Source of the DNA: Saccharum officinarum
Taxonomy: Eukaryota > Streptophyta > Magnoliopsida > Poales > Poaceae
Assembly: GCA_020631735.1 (NCBI GenBank)
Contig: CM036170.1
Span: 63,689,737-63,753,736 of the forward strand
Reading direction: 5' to 3'
Length of the DNA: 64,000 nucleotides
Shown here piece after piece: positions 40,301 to 50,633 of the stretch. The position numbers were made by a program, and so were the translations under genes. The notes under the pieces were generated by a model that saw only the letters and a program-made list of their open reading frames with translations, did not search any database and had not been told where the DNA came from. Positions within the stretch are counted from its first letter, which is position 1, and each line of letters begins with the position of its first letter.

Positions 40301-42822
40301 AACACTTTGATCTAAAATAAGGGCATGCTTGGTTTCTTTGCGCACCCTGCCTGGCCCATAGTCACAGAATTCGGGGACGAAGCCGCGAACCACGTACCAG
40401 GGACGCCGACCCAAATCCCGGTACAGGGACGAGGCGGTTCGACGACCCAATCGATGATGGGTCACGCACCCATTGCAGCAGCGCTTGAAGAAGGGGCGTG
40501 TCCCAGTCCAAGATGGGTCGCGGCCCATGGCCGCATGGTTCAAAGACGGCGAGATGCAGATGGGAAGAAAAACTTACGGATTGGCCACGCGCTCTACGGC
40601 GTCGACTCCCCACTCTCCGGCGTCGCAGCTGGCCTGACTTCCAGCCGCCGGTGCCGTTCCTCCTGCCGGCATCTCCATCGGCGGTCAGGAGTCAGGATGG
40701 CCGGAGTCGGCATCGAATTGGAGGTGCTCGCTAGACGGCCGCCGCACGCCCGCACCTCATCGCTGTGAATGGCAGAGCCGTGGAGACGGACAGGGAATCC
40801 CGTCAAGGGCTCGACTTCCACCTACCGGCGCCGTTCGCCCTGCTCCTCCTGCCGCACTTCTCCACCCACGACTGCGAGATGAACAGGTACACCATCCCCG
40901 CCGTGGAACAAGACCGTGAGCGGCGGCGACGGCTCTTGCGAGCGTGAATGGCAGCGGTAGGTGGGAGCCTGGGGAGATTTGGGAGTCGGGATGGGCTCAC
41001 GGCCTCACTGGTGACAGGCCACAGTTTGTAATTTTTTAATTGAAAAAGGCGTGAGTCCCACTTCTAAATCCAGACCCATACCCAATCTCACCCAAACAAT
41101 GGATTTGCCTTCCGACTTTTATTTCCCAGTCCTATATTTCCCAGTTCATAACCTTTTCCCTACCCCTCCTACCATCCAAATGCCACCTTCTGGATTTTGG
41201 ACAGCCGGACTGAACATGTCGCTCTGTAATTTGTATTTGTTTTCTACTATTTTCTAATGCGACCCATGACTCCATGCTCTGTACCGGGGACATCGAACCG
41301 TAACATTCGGATTCACGTACCAAATGTTTGGTTCTCGTTCCGCAGAGGTATACCCCCCTTGTACCACATTTTTTTCAATTGTCGACCCGCGTCCCTCGAC
41401 CCGATCGACCCAGAATTCTTGTGACTATGGCCTGGCCTTACCTAGTAAGGGGACAAGAAGGTATTGTTAGTTCCCTTGCTTGGTTTGATTTGAGCAAGCC
41501 GGGCAAGGATTTCGTAGCTTTTGATGGAGACCGAAAATGTCTATCTTCAAGTAGCAAGGTTTGCCTTGACCAACCTTGCAAATCAAGGCTAGTGGGCAAG
41601 GTTGGGAAATAAAACCAGACATGACACTTTCAGTTGATTAAATTAAGTCTAGAGGTAGACATAAGTGATGTAATAATTTATACATCTGAAACCATGCAAG
41701 ATATGATGCTAAGTTTAGAGCAACAAAGCAACTGCATCTACAGACACCTATATCATTGGAAGTGGCCTGAGACAAACAAAACATGAATGCAGGATGGTGC
41801 ACCTACCTTGACACATGTGACTGACACTCTGACAGTATGTAGTAACACTAAGCAACACGTTAAGTGATCTAATGTTACTGTTTTCCTCAGGAAAATGGTA
41901 CCAAGCCATATTGAATCCATAACTTTCTGTTTTGTTACCAGCTCCAAACTTCTTTAGGTCACTACATATCTGATACACAGGCTATCCCATAAATCATGAA
42001 ATCGCTACACCTCCAGGCAAATAATTGTGCATATTAATATGAGCATTTCATTCATTCATTCTCATTAGAAATCAAGAAGATAATCATTACAGACATATAA
42101 CCATTACAGCAATGATAGAGTAAGGAAGAAGGTGCTGATTTTTTTGTCACTTGATTCTTGATGGTGTAAGATAGTTAATATATGTAGGTTTCAAAGATGC
42201 ATAATGAGTAGCTGCATGGAAAATAGGCACATATATGAACTACATTTTTTTAAATACCATACTCCATGCCATGTGACACCTTGTCACAATCTATATTTTG
42301 TCATTATTATCCCATTTTCTAAGATAGCTTCGCTGCCAAAACTAACCTCAATGGCAAGAAATGACACTGCTATGGAAATCATGCAAGTGAAGATACACAA
42401 CCAACTTGGGCAAGCAAAACTGCATAAGAAGAGCATACCTTCTCTGGGACTGGAGATGTAGTCCCTTCATTTTCACCTGCAGCAATCTTCTCAGCACTCC
42501 CACCATCCATCTTCACAACCTTATCAGCAAAGTCTTGAATGGGCTGTGCCCCACCTGCAGCGCGGCCACCAACACCAGCTCCTGGAAGAACCTCACAAGG
42601 CTGGTCAGGATCTAAGTCAATCACTGGAACACCTCTTCCTCTTCCTCCCCTTCCCCGTGCTGCTCCTCTCCCTCCACCCCTCCCACCCCTTCCTCTACCA
42701 CGCCTTCCTGCCACCGTAGGTGCCGCCACAACCAAGTTGTCAGTAGGGTCCTGAGCCACAAGATCCTCAACCTTCTTCGCCCTCAACCGAGATTGCCGGA
42801 CTCCACTACGCAACTCTGGCAT
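34513..42822 (-). CDS. MLK: Casein kinase I-like nuclear protein kinase, plant MUT9-like / EL1(HD16)-like group, 16 coding exons, 698 aa
   Basis: Ser/Thr kinase. Coding exons: 42822-42439, 39740-39615, 39526-39453, 39096-39027, 38942-38887, 38811-38740, 38662-38568, 38375-38306, 38223-38094, 37938-37723, 37597-37467, 36499-36325, 36242-36152, 35330-35173, 34949-34761, 34572-34513. All are GT-AG and the joined frame is open. Residues 1-128 begin MPELRSG and hold an Arg/Gly-rich stretch (about 39-64). The kinase domain has GKGGFG (144-149), VALK with Lys174, HGDVKPEN with Asp266 and Asn271, and DLG at 289-291 where most kinases have DFG. A PKKKVR nuclear signal lies at 449-454, and a conserved C-terminal region ends GRTVS. 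Known family members act on flowering time and gibberellin signalling in rice, and on histone H3 and phytochrome/PIF pathways in Arabidopsis. Which paralogue this is remains open. Confidence 0.96.
36977..37321. mobile_element. Micron-like element inserted in a (TA)n tract, intronic
   Basis: A core of about 229 bp (37031-37259) is flanked on both sides by long pure TA runs, 36977-37030 and about 37260-37321. The core ends are inverted and palindromic: GCGCTATTCTACACCCTAGG on the left, and CCTAGGGTGTAGAATAGCGC on the right. The interior repeats TACTGAA/TTCAGTA words. Insertion into (TA)n with no other duplication is the signature of the rice Micron type. It lies in the intron between coding exons 37597-37467 and 36499-36325 of the kinase gene. 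Confidence 0.75.
40320..41618. mobile_element. GC-rich insertion-like block in a kinase intron
   Basis: Within the 2.7-kb intron between the first two coding exons, base composition jumps to GC-rich (about 40370-40990), then to AT-rich DNA. GGCATGCTTGGTTTCTTTGC at about 40322 is weakly inverted relative to GTCATGTCTGGTTTTATTTC (reverse complement, near 41618). No clear target duplication was found. Several short frames lack domains. It may be a Harbinger-type insertion carrying host-derived sequence. Confidence 0.4.
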
Positions 42823-44560
42823 CCTTTCTCCCCATGCACTTCCTATCGCATACGAATCTGTCAATCGAAAACGACAACAACATGGTTAAGTAGTCAATAC
42901 ACTGGTACTACATTCTACTACCAGCTCATCACACATAAAATATCACTGGAAACATGAGAAAACACATCTGGATAAATAAGTACCGATCGAGCAAGCACAA
43001 ACAAGCCTTCATTTATTTGTGATCGACGTCTAGGACTAATGCAAAGCTACTGACCCTTGTCCCAATTGCGGTGAAACAATCTACACAAGCCATGACATGA
43101 GATTTCCCAACAGTCAGCTCCCCACTATCTCTCTCCTCCCCGGGATATTTAACTATTTGCCATCCTTACGGAAGGCACCTCTTCAAAAGCCATTCTTATT
43201 TTGGCAATTACACATTTGCCACTTTTACGAGCGATCATTTACACATTTGCCACTTTTGCTGATGTGGCACGCCAACTCCTCACGCCACGCTGGATTAGGC
43301 ACGCAAAAAGACAATGTTGCCCCTGCCTTCCTCAAAGTGAACAGTTGCCAGCTCACTCTTCTGCCACTAACGTGTGGGGCCCACACGTCAGGGTCATCCC
43401 CTACCTCCCACCATCTTCCTCCTCACTGCCTCCGTCGACAAAGCATACCGGGGAAAATTCCAATTGCCGCCGCGCCGCTGCAATTGGTCGCTCCGGGCCA
43501 TGCGCAGGGGAGGCCGAGCGGCCTGCAACCGCCTACAGCTTTTTCCCCGGGTCCTCGTGCGCTGTGTGAGGGAGCGCTACGCGCTAGCACCGGCCGCTGC
43601 CGCGCTCGGGCGGGTAGGCAGCCACGCACCTACCGCTTGGGGAGCTGCGCGTGAAGAGGGCGGGCTACCTACCGCTGGTGCCCCATCGCACAGCAGCTGC
43701 GCTTCGGGCCGCACGCGGGAGAGGAGCGCTGGGCGCCAATGCTCGGAAGGCCGAACCATGCTTCGTCGACGGAGGCAGTGAGGAAGAAGATGGGGGAGGT
43801 AGGGGATGACCCTGACGTGTGGGCCCCACATGTAAGTGGCAGAAGAGTGGGCTGGCAACTGGTCAGTTGAGGAAGGCAGGGGCAATATTGTCTTTTCACG
43901 TGCCTAATCTAGCACATGAGGAGTTGGCATGCCACGTCAGCAAAAAGTGGCAAATGTGTAAACGACCGCATGTAAAAGTGGCAAATGTGTAATTGCCAAA
44001 ATAAGGATGGTTGCATTCCGTAAGGATGGCAAATAGTTAAATATCCCCTCCTCCCCAAATCCTATCCCGATCTCCTCCACACGAACACATCTCTCGAAAA
44101 AACGATCAAAACACGCGCGATTAACGCACGCCAATACCTCACCCACCTCATCGAAACCCGGCGGGCCGCCCCCAGAAAATCTCTACGGGTACCAACAGCA
44201 ACCGAGGGGACAGAGGCTGCCCCCGAAATTTCCGCCACGAAACGGGGAGATCGGCGGGCGCCGGAGCGATCCCCGCGCGATCAGACACCACGGCCGCTAA
44301 GATCGGTCGGCGCCACGCCGATCGTCCGCGCCCGCCTCGTCCTCCTCCGCCGCCGCCGCCGCCGACACGCTAGCCAATCCGTGACGCGGTGCCCGGCGAT
44401 CGACCTGGGAGGAGGGACGGATGAAAGGGTAGGGTCCGGCGCTTACCTCGGGGAAGGAGACCGTGCGGCGGCGGCGGCGGCGGTGAGGTGGGGATGCGCG
44501 GAGGGATGGGTCGAGGGTGGGGGGAGGTTGGTGTTTGGTCTCTCGCGCAGACACACACAC
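42823..44560 (-). promoter_or_regulatory. 5' leader of the kinase gene: non-coding exon and leader intron
   Basis: A splice donor CCGAG|GTAAG at 44447/44446 and an acceptor GATAG|GAAG with exon start 42842 define a leader intron of about 1.6 kb just before the ATG at 42822. Minus-strand DNA 44448 to about 44560 is rich in CCGCC and CACC, like a grass 5' UTR. The transcription start is not visible. The intron contains the Mutator-like element at 43142-44047. Confidence 0.65.
43142..44047. mobile_element. Mutator-like element with long terminal inverted repeats and perfect 9-bp target duplication
   Basis: 906 bp flanked by CTCCTCCCC at 43133-43141 and 44048-44056. It starts GGGATATTTAACTATTTGCC, and its end is the inverse. 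The inverted arms are about 300 bp each, with shared words GCCACTTTTACG..., GTGTGGGGCCCACACGT and TCGACGGAGGCAGTGAGGA. They enclose a GC-rich core at about 43450-43755. A 9-bp duplication and long arms fit Mutator-like elements. The core differs strongly in composition from the arms, as in Pack-MULEs that have captured gene pieces, but I recognise no source gene. It lies wholly within the kinase leader intron. Confidence 0.88.
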
Positions 44561-45205
44561 CGCTGCGCTGTGGCTGGCTGACTGGAATGGAGAGGAGGGG
44601 GGGCTGGCTTTTTGAAGGCTTCCCGTAATCGCGTTGTTAATTTCCCCTTCCTCCGTTTGGAAGGCAGCGAATGCGCATGCACGCGAGCTCGGCTGGATCC
44701 AAGGGCCAGCATTCGCCGGGACCGCCTCGAGGCGCCATGGATAACGTGCATCCCCGGTAGTAAGATTTTTTTTTAGCTGGAAGGGTCGTATCAGCGCTGT
44801 CGCCGTGAAGTGTGTGCGTTGCTACTTCTGCCCATCTCTTCTTTTTTGTATAAAATATAAGATTTTGCCTTGCACTCAAATGTGTATTGGGGCGATGCAT
44901 GCTCTGATTTTTAGCTATGAATGTTACCACTTCTTTGCTTGTATATTTTGGAGTATGGAATCTTCGATGTACTATTTTTGTGCTTAATACTGTACTTTTG
45001 AAGAACGGGTCTGACACTCTGACTTGTGTTAGTCAAAGTAGTCTCTTACAGGGCTAAAATGGTCAATCGGAACCGGAGCGTAAGATATCTATCGCGAGCT
45101 TGTCTTGCTTTCTTTCCTAGGCACATCACATATGCTGATCCTTTTTAGACTGATTGCTTCCATCAGGCAGCATGTGGAATTTCTGTGCAGCACAACAGCC
45201 ATATA

Positions 45206-45464
45206 CTCCCTCCATTCCAAATTATAAGACATTTCAAGAATCTTGTAGAGTCAGAGTATTTTAAGTTTGACCAAAATTATAGAGAAAATTATAAAAAATT
45301 ATAACATTAAATAGGTATACTATGAAAATATAATTAATAAAGAATCTAATGATACTTAATTGGTATTATAAATATTATTATCTTATCATATAAATTTGGT
45401 CAAACTTGAGATCCTTTGACTCTCCAAGATTATTGGAATACCTTACAATTTGGGATGGAGGGAG
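45206..45464. mobile_element. Stowaway MITE (Tc1/mariner type)
   Basis: 259 bp, starting CTCCCTCCATTCCAAATTAT and ending with the inverse, AATTTGGGATGGAGGGAG. It is flanked by TA on both sides (45204-45205 and 45465-45466), the Stowaway signature. Confidence 0.95.
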
Positions 45465-45520
45465 TAGTATACTAGTGGTACCGGTGGTATTTATGCGTGT
45501 CCTTGCAACAGTAGCGCGGG

Positions 45521-47510
45521 TGAAAGGTCTTGATGGCTAGAGGGGGTGAATAGTCTATTAAAATTTTCTACAAAGACAAGCTAAACAAGTTTATCAATAA
45601 AACAAATAGCGAGATGCGAGTTTTGCTTAGCCTATGGGTGTTTGCAAGCCACCTATCCAATTCACAATTCTAGTATTTGCACTCAACCGCACAAGTCAAA
45701 CCGAGAAGGTAAGTACAACTACAACTAGCAAGCTACACAAAAGAACTACTCTAGCTAAGCTAACTAGCTAGCAAAGATAACTAAGAAATTAATACAAGAG
45801 AGATAGGAGGGTATCACCTAGGGGCGAAGTATTGAGCCAACCAATATGATCAACAATGAATACCAAGATAACCAAACACCGGGATCAATCAATCACAATA
45901 TGAAAGTGATGACACGAAGATTTATCCCGAGGTTCACGTGCTTGCCGGCACGCTAGTCCCCGTTGTGTCCCTCTTCACCACGTGGTTCGGTGGCTAATCG
46001 GTCTCACACCGAGCCTCTCAAAAGGCACCACAAGAACCTACCAAATGGCAAAAGGTTGCAATGACACGAGCAATATACTAATGTTGCCTTTGGCGCTTCG
46101 CCGAGGTAGGCACAAACCCCTCACAATCACCGGAGGTGGCCAAGAACAAACACCAACTCTTGCCAACGCCTCCAAGCTGCTCCAAGCCGTCTAGGTGACG
46201 GCAACCACCGAGAGAAACAAGAATCCCGCAGCAAATCAACCACCAAGTGCCAACTAGATGCTATCTCACAATGCAAATGCACTTGGATCACTCAATCTCA
46301 CTTCGAATATGCAAAGAAGCAAGAGAGATGAGTGGGAGGAGAGTTACTTAGCTCAAAGTGCTCACAAGTATGTCAAATGTTCGAGAGATATCCGAGAGAG
46401 TGAGCCTTGAGCCGGCCAACGAGTATTTATAGACGTACCCCTTCGAATATAGCCGTTAGAAACTTAAACAGCCGAAATCGGGATGACCGGACGCGCTGGT
46501 CCAACTGACCGGATGCGCCGGTCGCCCAACGGCTAACTCGTGAAGTACTGACCGGACGCGCTGGTCCAAATGACCGGACGCGCTGGTCGCCCAACGGCTA
46601 ACTGCGAAGCAACGACCGGACGCGCTGGTTCAACTGATCGGACGCGCCGGGAACGACCGGACGCGCTGGTCCCGTGAAGGACCGGACGCGCTGGTCGCCT
46701 GAGCAGCGCTCAACGAAATAGTGACCGGACGCGCTGAAGAAAATGACCGGACGTGACAGTGACTGCGTCCGGTTAGAGTCCAGTAAGCTCCTTGAACGAC
46801 CGGACGCGTCCGATCATCAGTGACCGGACGCGCCTCGCGTCCGATCATCGAACAGAAAAACACGCAGACACTGAACACTGACCGGACGCGTCCGGTCATG
46901 CAAGGACCGCGTCCGGTTCAGCGTCCGGTCACCTCTGTGACCTCCGTTCGCCTCCGTTTCTTTTTCGGACTTCCGGCGTAGTGGAAAATAATCGTTTCAA
47001 CTTCTCGAAAACGCCTGAATCCCGCCTCGCAAGCTCGGCGGGAGGGAGAGAGGAACCCAAACCCTCTCTACCGCTCAAACTCCACCGCCGTCGCAAACGT
47101 GCTAACATCACCAAGTGATCTCGTCATGTGTGAGTGTGTTAGCATTTTCACAATCATCTTTCTAGGCGATATTAGTTCTATCCAAATGCATATGATCATG
47201 AAATGCACATCTAGAGGCACTTAGGAGTTCAATAGCCGCGTCATTCCCCTCCTTATAGTACGGCTATCTATCCTATAATGTAACCACACCCACTATGTGT
47301 CTTGGTTACTAAAACACAACCCTTAAGCATATACCTTTGCCTTGATCACGTAGGGTTGCGTCCAAATCCAAGTGTGGCCATCATGATCACCATGTTCGTC
47401 TTGCCACCAACCTTGGAATGTACTAATCCTCATATGCTACATACAACTTAGGCATAGGATTAGTACTTAGGTATTGTCACTAATTACCAACACCAAACAT
47501 AGGACTTTCA
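45521..47510. mobile_element. LTR-like repeat TGAAAG...CTTTCA, probable solo LTR
   Basis: 1,990 bp starting TGAAAGGTCTTGATGGCTAG and ending CATAGGACTTTCA, so its ends are inverted (TGAAAG/CTTTCA). It is flanked by GCGGG at 45516-45520 and GCGGA at 47511-47515, a 4-of-5 match to a 5-bp duplication. A TATTTATAG motif lies near 46423. No gag or pol is present. Its right terminus recurs inverted and truncated at 32613-32719. Superfamily not assigned. Confidence 0.65.
46480..46930. repeat. Dispersed CCGGACGC(G/T) minisatellite inside the LTR-like repeat
   Basis: Well over ten copies of GACCGGACGCGCTGGTC-like words occur in both orientations with irregular spacing, separated by phrases such as GCCCAACGGCTAACT. 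Because GACCGG and CCGGTC are complementary, the region can fold extensively. Confidence 0.85.
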
Positions 47511-47515
47511 GCGGA

Positions 47516-48078
47516 GAGAGGGATGACCAGAGGGGCGAGTGGGCGTAGGAGCGCAAGTATAAAACTACCGGTACTTGATTGGGATAATAAGGTATATAAA
47601 ACTGTCAACACAGACTTTACAAAAACAGAAAAAACTAGCCAAATTAAAGGGAAAAAAATTTCATTTTTGAATTTAGAGCATGAGAGTGAAAAATGTTCTC
47701 TTATATTTATTTTATTTATTAGGAAGTCAAAATGCATAATGACAAGCAACAATTCGGGAAAGAATAGAAGAAAATATCACTAGGACTAGAGTTGACCTGC
47801 AAACACCGGCCCAATTTTATGGTTGTAACTGGACCCGTCAATCTGTTCAGCTGCACACACATCGGCCTTTTAACGAACCGTCAAACCCACAGCCCACAGG
47901 AGAGCAACGGATTGTGTGTGAAAGGCTAAAGCGGGCCGTCGGACACTCGGCCTGCTGCTAGGATTGGACTCGGTATTCCGTCAATGCTTATGGGCCTATT
48001 TGATTTGGTTGGTGGTTAACTCCTAACTAGACTTAGGAAGCCACCTTTGTATGGTTTGGTTGACTACGTAGCGCGTTA
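47516..48078. other. Intergenic spacer, nothing recognised
   Basis: AT-rich to about 47780, then mixed. Overlapping short frames at 47480-47783 lack domains. Confidence 0.4.
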
Positions 48079-48662
48079 GAGCATCTCCAGCAGTTCCTCA
48101 ATACAACTCCCCCAATAAGATGGTATTGAGGTAACTCAATATCACTTTCTAGATTTATTGATGAGATGTTGCAGTAGTACCCCAATATATCTCCCCTAAT
48201 ACCCATATGAAAGGTGGGTCACATAGGAGTATAAGAGAAAATATAGTTGAAAAGTGATAGTTGGGATGATTCTCATAGTATTGGGGGAGTTGTATCTCCC
48301 CCTTTCTTTGAGGGGAGATGATAAAAATATTGGTGGCCACCAAAAAAAAAGAAGAGGTATTGGGGGACTGCTGGAGAAGAAAAAATAGCACATCTACCCT
48401 AATATGATAGTTTTATGGGGATGAGGGGTGGTATTAGGGGACTGCTGGAGATATTCTTAGGGACCATCCCAACTACCACTTTTCAACCATATTTTCTCTT
48501 ACACTTCTATGAGACCCACCTTTCATATGGGTATTGGGGGAGATATATGGGGTACTACTGCAGCATCTCCCTCAAGGCCTCAATAAATCTAGAAAGTAAT
48601 ATTGGGCTACCCCAATACCAGCTTATTGGGGGAGTTATATCGGAGGACTGCTGGAGATGCTC
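48079..48662. mobile_element. Harbinger/Tourist-like MITE with TTA target duplication, fold-back
   Basis: 584 bp with inverted ends GAGCATCTCCAGCAGT and CTGCTGGAGATGCTC, flanked by TTA at 48076-48078 and 48663-48665. Most of the left half pairs with the right half (for example ACCCATATGAAAGGTGGGTC with GACCCACCTTTCATATGGGT), so a transcript would form a long hairpin. Confidence 0.93.
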
Positions 48663-48732
48663 TTAGCTTGGTAATGCAACAACCACAGCCGTGCCTGGCT
48701 CCTTGGAAACGCAGGAGCAGGTCGTTTTCCAG

Positions 48733-49255
48733 TCAAGATGGCAATGGGTAAATCCCCATCAGGTATGGACTCCACAGACCCATCCCCGTGATAACAATAT
48801 GACACCGCGGGTATCCCTATATCTGGTTGCGGGTGGGGAATTTCCCCAGACCCATACCCGTCAGGGTAAATTATACCCGGCGGGTCACCCATACCCACCA
48901 AAAGTCCTTTTGTTGCCTCATAGAAAATCAGCAATTCACAAATCACAAGCAACCATCACTCCTAGAACAAAAAAATAGACAAAATAGTAGCATAATAATT
49001 TCTATTGCAACCACCAGTCACGTAGCACCATAATAATTCTTTAATTTTGGGCTTCTTTAATTTTAGGCCGGGTATTTTTTACACATGGGTAAATGGGTAT
49101 GGGGCCTGCTACACCGTCCCCGTACCCACGTACCCAATGGGTGAAGGTTTTGCTCCGTTTACGTACCCATGGGTACGAGTTTTACTCCATATTGGTACCC
49201 TAATGGAGTAAATACCCATCGGGTATCGGGTCGCGGGTCCCCATTGCCATCTTGA
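48733..49255. mobile_element. hAT-type MITE
   Basis: 523 bp with inverted ends TCAAGATGGCAATGGG and CCCATTGCCATCTTGA, flanked by TTTTCCAG (48725-48732) and TTTTTCAG (49256-49263), 7 of 8 matching. The interior is full of ACCCATACCC/GGGTATGGG words, typical of a common plant hAT MITE type. Confidence 0.85.
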
Positions 49256-50633
49256 TTTTTCAGCAAGCCTGGTTTGGCCACTACTAGAGGTGCAAGAATG
49301 GCCGACAGTTATTAAACCGTCGAGCATTTGTTTGTATCGTCGGGAAGTGCAATTGCCGAGCGTATATCGTCGAGAACCTCCCATCGGGCATCCATGGTCG
49401 GGCATTCCCACTTTTACCGACTGGTAATCAGTCATTGTATGGCCGACTGTATGTTTCCGACGGTTAACGCTCGGAATTAGTTGGTAAACACGCCAGAATG
49501 CCTTTGGTCGGACATGAATTGCCGAGGGTACCCCGGTCGGGGACTTGTTGCTTGATAGTTTTTTAAAACCCATTGGGAAACATATCCGGTCGGGGATTTG
49601 TTGCATGACGGTTTTTTAAAACCTATCGGGAAATATATCCGATCAGGGATTTGTTGCATGATGGTTTTTTAACCCATCGGGAAACATATTAGCAACGGTG
49701 TTTATTAACCGTCAGGAATTAAATACTCTCGGTAGAATATATATATGTGAAGGTTTTGGTTTCCCATCGGCTAAAACTATTAAACCATCGGCAATATAGA
49801 GATGCATCATCCGATATTGCTTGGGATATTTTTTTATAGCCATAAATAATTAATATGTAACCACGAAGATCAATTACAGATGTTAAACATTCATAATATA
49901 ATTCATGACATTTCATAACCAGCTCTTCAATATTGCAAACTACATTGAAAGTTTGAAGCCCAATGATCACCAAACAAAGGTACAGCCTAGACATTCTAAA
50001 AGTTTCTAAGAACATTCTTCAGCATAGCATAAATTAATGTTCAGATTAAAATACTTGACTAAGATGCTGCTGTTCACAAGGCATAAGAAAAACTACTTAA
50101 AAGTGCCACACACTTCATATGTTGCATATAATCTCTTCTCATCACCAAGCGCCATCATCATCATAACCATTGTTCCCATAATATTGGCCATCATCTTGGG
50201 AGTGGTATCCTTCATAATCATAATCATAGGTGTCATCTTTATTTTCGTCACCACTATAGTATGCTCCACCAATGTTATCCTAGAGAAGTTATAAAATTAT
50301 TTTTATAAGCATATGAACTAGCTTGAATATACATAAGATAGATTTTGCAATACTTTCAGGTATGGCATGAATATATTTAGAACACACTTAATACTTACAT
50401 GTTCAGATGCATGAGGAACAGTTTTCCCATGCTCTCTAGAGAATGCAACCTCAGATTCAGAAGTAGGCTGCATGTCAGGCATATATTAGTTTATACTTTG
50501 AAGGTTAGTTCATTTTAATAATTTGTGCTATGCGAGGTAGCAGTTAAACTTACCAAGTTATTTGCAGTTTCTTGAGCTAACGCATCAAAGTCCATTCCTT
50601 GTTTAGCAGCAAGTGCTTGTTAAAACATCATGG

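Noticed and set aside
42823..42864. Upstream in-frame start of the kinase at 42864
   Set aside because: The codon is TTG and a splice acceptor lies at 42843/42842; the ATG at 42822 gives the conserved MPELRSG start.
43097..43899. Open frames within the Mutator-like element
   Set aside because: They cross the inverted arm and core boundary and appear on both strands; no domain recognised.
46480..46930. CCGGACGC array as a CRISPR or centromeric satellite
   Set aside because: Irregular spacing, both orientations and confinement to an LTR-like repeat argue for a local minisatellite.
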